DNA of 8,554 nt from an uncultured Treponema sp. (GTDB taxonomy: Bacteria; Spirochaetota; Spirochaetia; Treponematales; Treponemataceae). This document shows, one piece after another, positions 6,493 through 8,554 of the stretch. The DNA is taken from positions 1-8,554 of the forward strand of contig CAKUWD010000122.1 in NCBI GenBank assembly GCA_934699065.1, written 5' to 3'. The notes under the pieces were generated by a model that was not told the DNA's origin, made no database searches, and was given only the letters and a program-made list of their open reading frames with translations. The first letter of the stretch is position 1. Each line of letters starts with the position of its first letter. The translations under genes and the position numbers were made by a program.

Positions 6493-6498
6493 ATTATA
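6493..6498 (-). promoter_or_regulatory. Perfect -10 box immediately before the DUF4230 gene (possible leaderless start)
   Basis: TATAAT on the minus strand at 6498-6493, preceded by GGT, ends 7 bases before the ATG at 6485. A -10 at this distance would start transcription at or one base before the A of the ATG. No purine-rich ribosome site lies upstream of the ATG, and no good -35 is seen at 16-18 bases (the region is A-rich on that strand). Confidence 0.45.
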
Positions 6499-6515
6499 AC
6501 CTATATCCGTTTTTT

Positions 6516-6545
6516 TTGTTGTTTTTTTTTTCATAAGTCTATATC
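6516..6545 (+). promoter_or_regulatory. Weak candidate promoter for hflKC
   Basis: TTGTTG (6516-6521) and TATATC (6540-6545) are 18 bases apart, each matching about four of six consensus positions, separated mostly by a T run. If used, the leader of about 45 bases would contain repeat copy C and the ribosome site. It is weak, but it is the only reasonable pair in the 112-base gap. Confidence 0.25.
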
Positions 6546-6553
6546 TTTTAAAT

Positions 6554-6580
6554 AGATTCCGAATCAAGTTCGGAATGACG
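6554..6580. repeat. Palindromic intergenic repeat, copy C (half unit)
   Basis: AGAT, then stem ATTCCGAA (6556-6563) with TTCGGAAT (6569-6576), 8 perfect pairs around the loop TCAAG, then ATGACG. It matches the right halves of copies A (834-866) and B (5841-5868) in layout and loop, but lacks the inverted left half. It ends one base before the AAAGGAGG ribosome site of hflK (6581-6588), so the hairpin would lie in the hflK leader. Confidence 0.72.
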
Positions 6581-6597
6581 AAAGGAGGCTTCGAAAA

Positions 6598-7569
6598 ATG
6601 GCTGACGAAGAAGTAAAAAAAGCAAAACGCGTGCGTAAAAGCATAGGTCCAGCAATGCTTTTCTGGTTGATTGTTCTTGCACTTGCAGTAGCTGCAGGAT
6701 TTTCAAGTGTTTATGTAGTTGATGAAACAGAAAATGCGGTAATCACCAGATTTGGAAAATACCAGCAAACCGTAGGCTCTGGTCTTCACGTAAAACTTCC
6801 GTTCGGAATCGACAAAAACTACAACGTAGATATTAAAACTCTCCGCGCCGAGCAGTTTGGTTTTAAAACCGTAAAATCTGGCCGCAACAATGAGTATAAA
6901 AATAATATTTCTGAAGAATCAGAAATGCTCACCGGCGACCTTAACATCGTAGATGTTGAATGGGTTATCCAGTACAAGATAACAGATCCAAAACAGTGGC
7001 TCTTCAATGTTTACGAAAAAGAACAAACTATCCGTGATATTTCACGCTCAGTAATCAACACCCTGGTTGGCGACCGTGCAATTTTTGATGTAATTTCTTC
7101 TGACCGTTCTACAATCCAGAACCTGGCCCAGGAGCAGATGAACGAAAACTTTAAAACCCTTGGACTTGGAATCAACGTAACAACAGTTCAGTTCCAGAAC
7201 GTTGTTCCTCCTGTTGAAGTTCAGGCCGCTTTTGAAGATGTAAACAAGGCCAGTCAGGATATGAAACGCCTTATCAACGAAGGTAAGGAAGAGTATAACA
7301 AAGAAATCCCTAAGGCGCAGGGTGAAGCAGACCGCCAAATTCAGGTTGCTGAAGGTTATGCTGCAGAACGTGTAAACATGGCAAAGGGTGATGTTGCCCG
7401 CTTTAATGCTGTTTACGACGAATATAAGCGTTCACCAAAAGCAACAAAAGAACGAATCTACCTTGAAACAATGGCAGAAATTTTCGGAAGCGAAACAAAA
7501 CCGGAACTCATCGACAGCGAGCTTGAAAATCTTGTTCCTGTAAAAAATCTTAAAGATATAAAGGACTAA
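6598..7569 (+). CDS. hflK: HflK, SPFH-family membrane regulator of FtsH
   Basis: A 323-residue band-7/SPFH protein, shorter than the 419-residue E. coli HflK because it lacks the long Gly/Pro-rich N-terminus. Order: basic cytoplasmic N-terminus (1-18), membrane helix (about 19-41), the SPFH entry motif ENAVITRFGKY (45-55) and SGLHVKLPFGID (61-72), the HflK hallmark EMLTGDLNIVDVEWVIQYKI (109-128), and a long Ala/Glu/Arg coiled-coil (about 208-285) containing KAQGEADRQIQVAEGYAAER (239-258), then a short tail. With HflC it assembles into a large cage that encloses FtsH hexamers and limits access of membrane substrates. AAAGGAGG at 6581-6588 lies 9 bases before the ATG. hflC follows after 14 bases, so the two are co-transcribed. 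The hairpin of repeat copy C lies just upstream of the ribosome site and could affect initiation. Confidence 0.92.
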   Translation: MADEEVKKAKRVRKSIGPAMLFWLIVLALAVAAGFSSVYVVDETENAVITRFGKYQQTVGSGLHVKLPFGIDKNYNVDIKTLRAEQFGFKTVKSGRNNEYKNNISEESEMLTGDLNIVDVEWVIQYKITDPKQWLFNVYEKEQTIRDISRSVINTLVGDRAIFDVISSDRSTIQNLAQEQMNENFKTLGLGINVTTVQFQNVVPPVEVQAAFEDVNKASQDMKRLINEGKEEYNKEIPKAQGEADRQIQVAEGYAAERVNMAKGDVARFNAVYDEYKRSPKATKERIYLETMAEIFGSETKPELIDSELENLVPVKNLKDIKD

Positions 7570-7583
7570 AGGGAGGCAGAAAA

Positions 7584-8554
7584 ATGACTAAAGCAATGAA
7601 AAGATTTATCGGCTGGCTGATTGCCATTGTGATTTTGTTTATCCTTTTTGTGATGACAGGTCCTTTCTATATAGTAAATGAAGGAAAGCAGGTTGTTATT
7701 ACCCGCTTCAGTAAAATTGTTGATTCTCACACAGATGCAGGACTTCACATTAAGATTCCTTTTCTTGATCATGTGATTGAATATCCAAAGCTGATTCTTT
7801 CTCTTGATGGCGACCCTCAGAGCATCACTACCAAAGAAAATCAGTATATAATAGTAGATACTACATCAAGATGGCGCATTACAGACCCGGTTGCCTTCTA
7901 TCAGAACTTCCAGACTCTTAATAATGCTTACAACAAGCTTTCTGATATCGTAGATTCTTCATGCCGTACTATCATCACTCAGAATAGAATGAGTGAAATC
8001 GTACGTTCTTCAAATATCATCAATGAACGCAAGAATACTGAAACAGAAAAAGATGACGAAACAAAAGAAATTGACAAGCTTGTAAATGCTGATACTGTAA
8101 ACGAAGTTGTAACAAAGGGCCGTAGTGAACTTTGCCGCCAGATGACTGCAAAGGCTCAGCAGGAGGTTCAGGGCTGGGGTATTGAGCTTCTGGATATCGT
8201 TCCACGTCAGGTAAAATACTCTGCAGAACTCAATGAATCTGTTTACAACTCAATGATTAAGGATCGTAACCAGGTTGCTCAGGCTTACCGTTCACTTGGT
8301 GAAGGTAAAAAAGCAGAATGGCTGGGTCGCCTCGAAAACGACAAGCGAAAAATTACTTCAGAAGCATACCGTAAATCTGAGGAAATAAAGGGTGCTGCCG
8401 ATGCCGAAGCTGCCGCAATTTACGCCGCTGCTTACAATAAGGATATCGAATTCTATACCTTCTGGAAGAGTATGGAATCTTACAAGCAGAACCTTAAAAA
8501 CTACCCTGCAACCTACAGCACTAAGATGGATTACTTTAATTATCTGTATGGTGC
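7584..8554 (+). CDS. hflC: HflC, SPFH-family partner of HflK (3' end cut by window edge)
   Basis: Open frame from ATG 7584 to the edge: 323 complete codons plus two bases, close to the roughly 330-residue family length, so only a few residues are probably missing. Order: short N-terminus, membrane helix (about 9-30), SPFH entry NEGKQVVITRFSK (32-44) and AGLHIKIPF (52-60), the HflC strand block TTKENQYIIVDTTSRWRITDP (82-102), an acidic low-complexity segment (148-168), the KGRSELCRQMTAKAQQEVQGWGIELLDI block (178-205), a coiled-coil (about 222-285) with GAADAEAAAIYAAAYNKDIEFYTFW (270-294), and the C-terminal MDYFNYLYG (315-323), equivalent to the SDFFRYM end of E. coli HflC. GGGAGG at 7571-7576 lies 7 bases before the start. 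It acts with HflK to regulate FtsH at the inner membrane. Confidence 0.93.
   Translation, partial: MTKAMKRFIGWLIAIVILFILFVMTGPFYIVNEGKQVVITRFSKIVDSHTDAGLHIKIPFLDHVIEYPKLILSLDGDPQSITTKENQYIIVDTTSRWRITDPVAFYQNFQTLNNAYNKLSDIVDSSCRTIITQNRMSEIVRSSNIINERKNTETEKDDETKEIDKLVNADTVNEVVTKGRSELCRQMTAKAQQEVQGWGIELLDIVPRQVKYSAELNESVYNSMIKDRNQVAQAYRSLGEGKKAEWLGRLENDKRKITSEAYRKSEEIKGAADAEAAAIYAAAYNKDIEFYTFWKSMESYKQNLKNYPATYSTKMDYFNYLYG

Noticed and set aside
7584..8554. Acidic insertion in HflC (residues 148-168) as a novel domain
   Set aside because: E. coli HflC also carries a variable low-complexity insertion at the equivalent place, so this is ordinary family variation.

Overview
The window looks like ordinary chromosomal DNA of a host-associated spirochaete, most likely a gut or rumen Treponema-like bacterium. 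This rests on low-to-moderate GC, AT-rich intergenic DNA, strong GGAGG ribosome sites, a flagellin chaperone gene, and a treponeme-like FtsH N-terminus. The assignment is inference from gene content and style; no rRNA or other marker is present. I found no tRNA, rRNA, CRISPR array, transposase or phage gene.

Layout, left to right. (1) Positions 1-588, minus strand: the N-terminal 196 residues of an FtsH-type membrane AAA protease, cut by the window edge, with an oddly long hydrophobic end. (2) 589-918: a divergent, AT-rich intergenic region with A-tracts and one palindromic repeat pair. (3) 919-1855, plus strand: fliS followed by a FlgN-like chaperone gene, two secretion chaperones for flagellar filament and hook-associated proteins, closed by a bidirectional intrinsic terminator at 1886-1918. 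(4) 5642 down to 1924, minus strand: two overlapping genes for the halves of a heterodimeric ABC exporter, with one degenerate and one intact ATP site. (5) 5643-5873: a GC-rich repeat block and a second palindromic repeat pair. (6) 6485 down to 5874, minus strand: a single-pass membrane protein of the DUF4230 type. (7) 6486-6597: a short divergent promoter region with a third repeat copy next to the hflK ribosome site. (8) 6598-8554, plus strand: hflK and hflC, the latter running off the edge within a few residues of its expected end.

Functionally there are three themes: flagellar export chaperones, a multidrug-type exporter, and membrane-protein quality control. In other bacteria HflK and HflC form a cage around FtsH, so FtsH at one end and HflKC at the other is a meaningful though loose association, as about 6 kb of unrelated genes lies between them. 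I see no convincing undescribed system. The most interesting signals are a family of palindromic intergenic repeats sharing a TCAAG loop, a separate GC-rich repeat block, the abnormal end of the visible FtsH segment, and two minus-strand genes without Shine-Dalgarno sequences, one of which has a TATAAT box placed as for a leaderless transcript.
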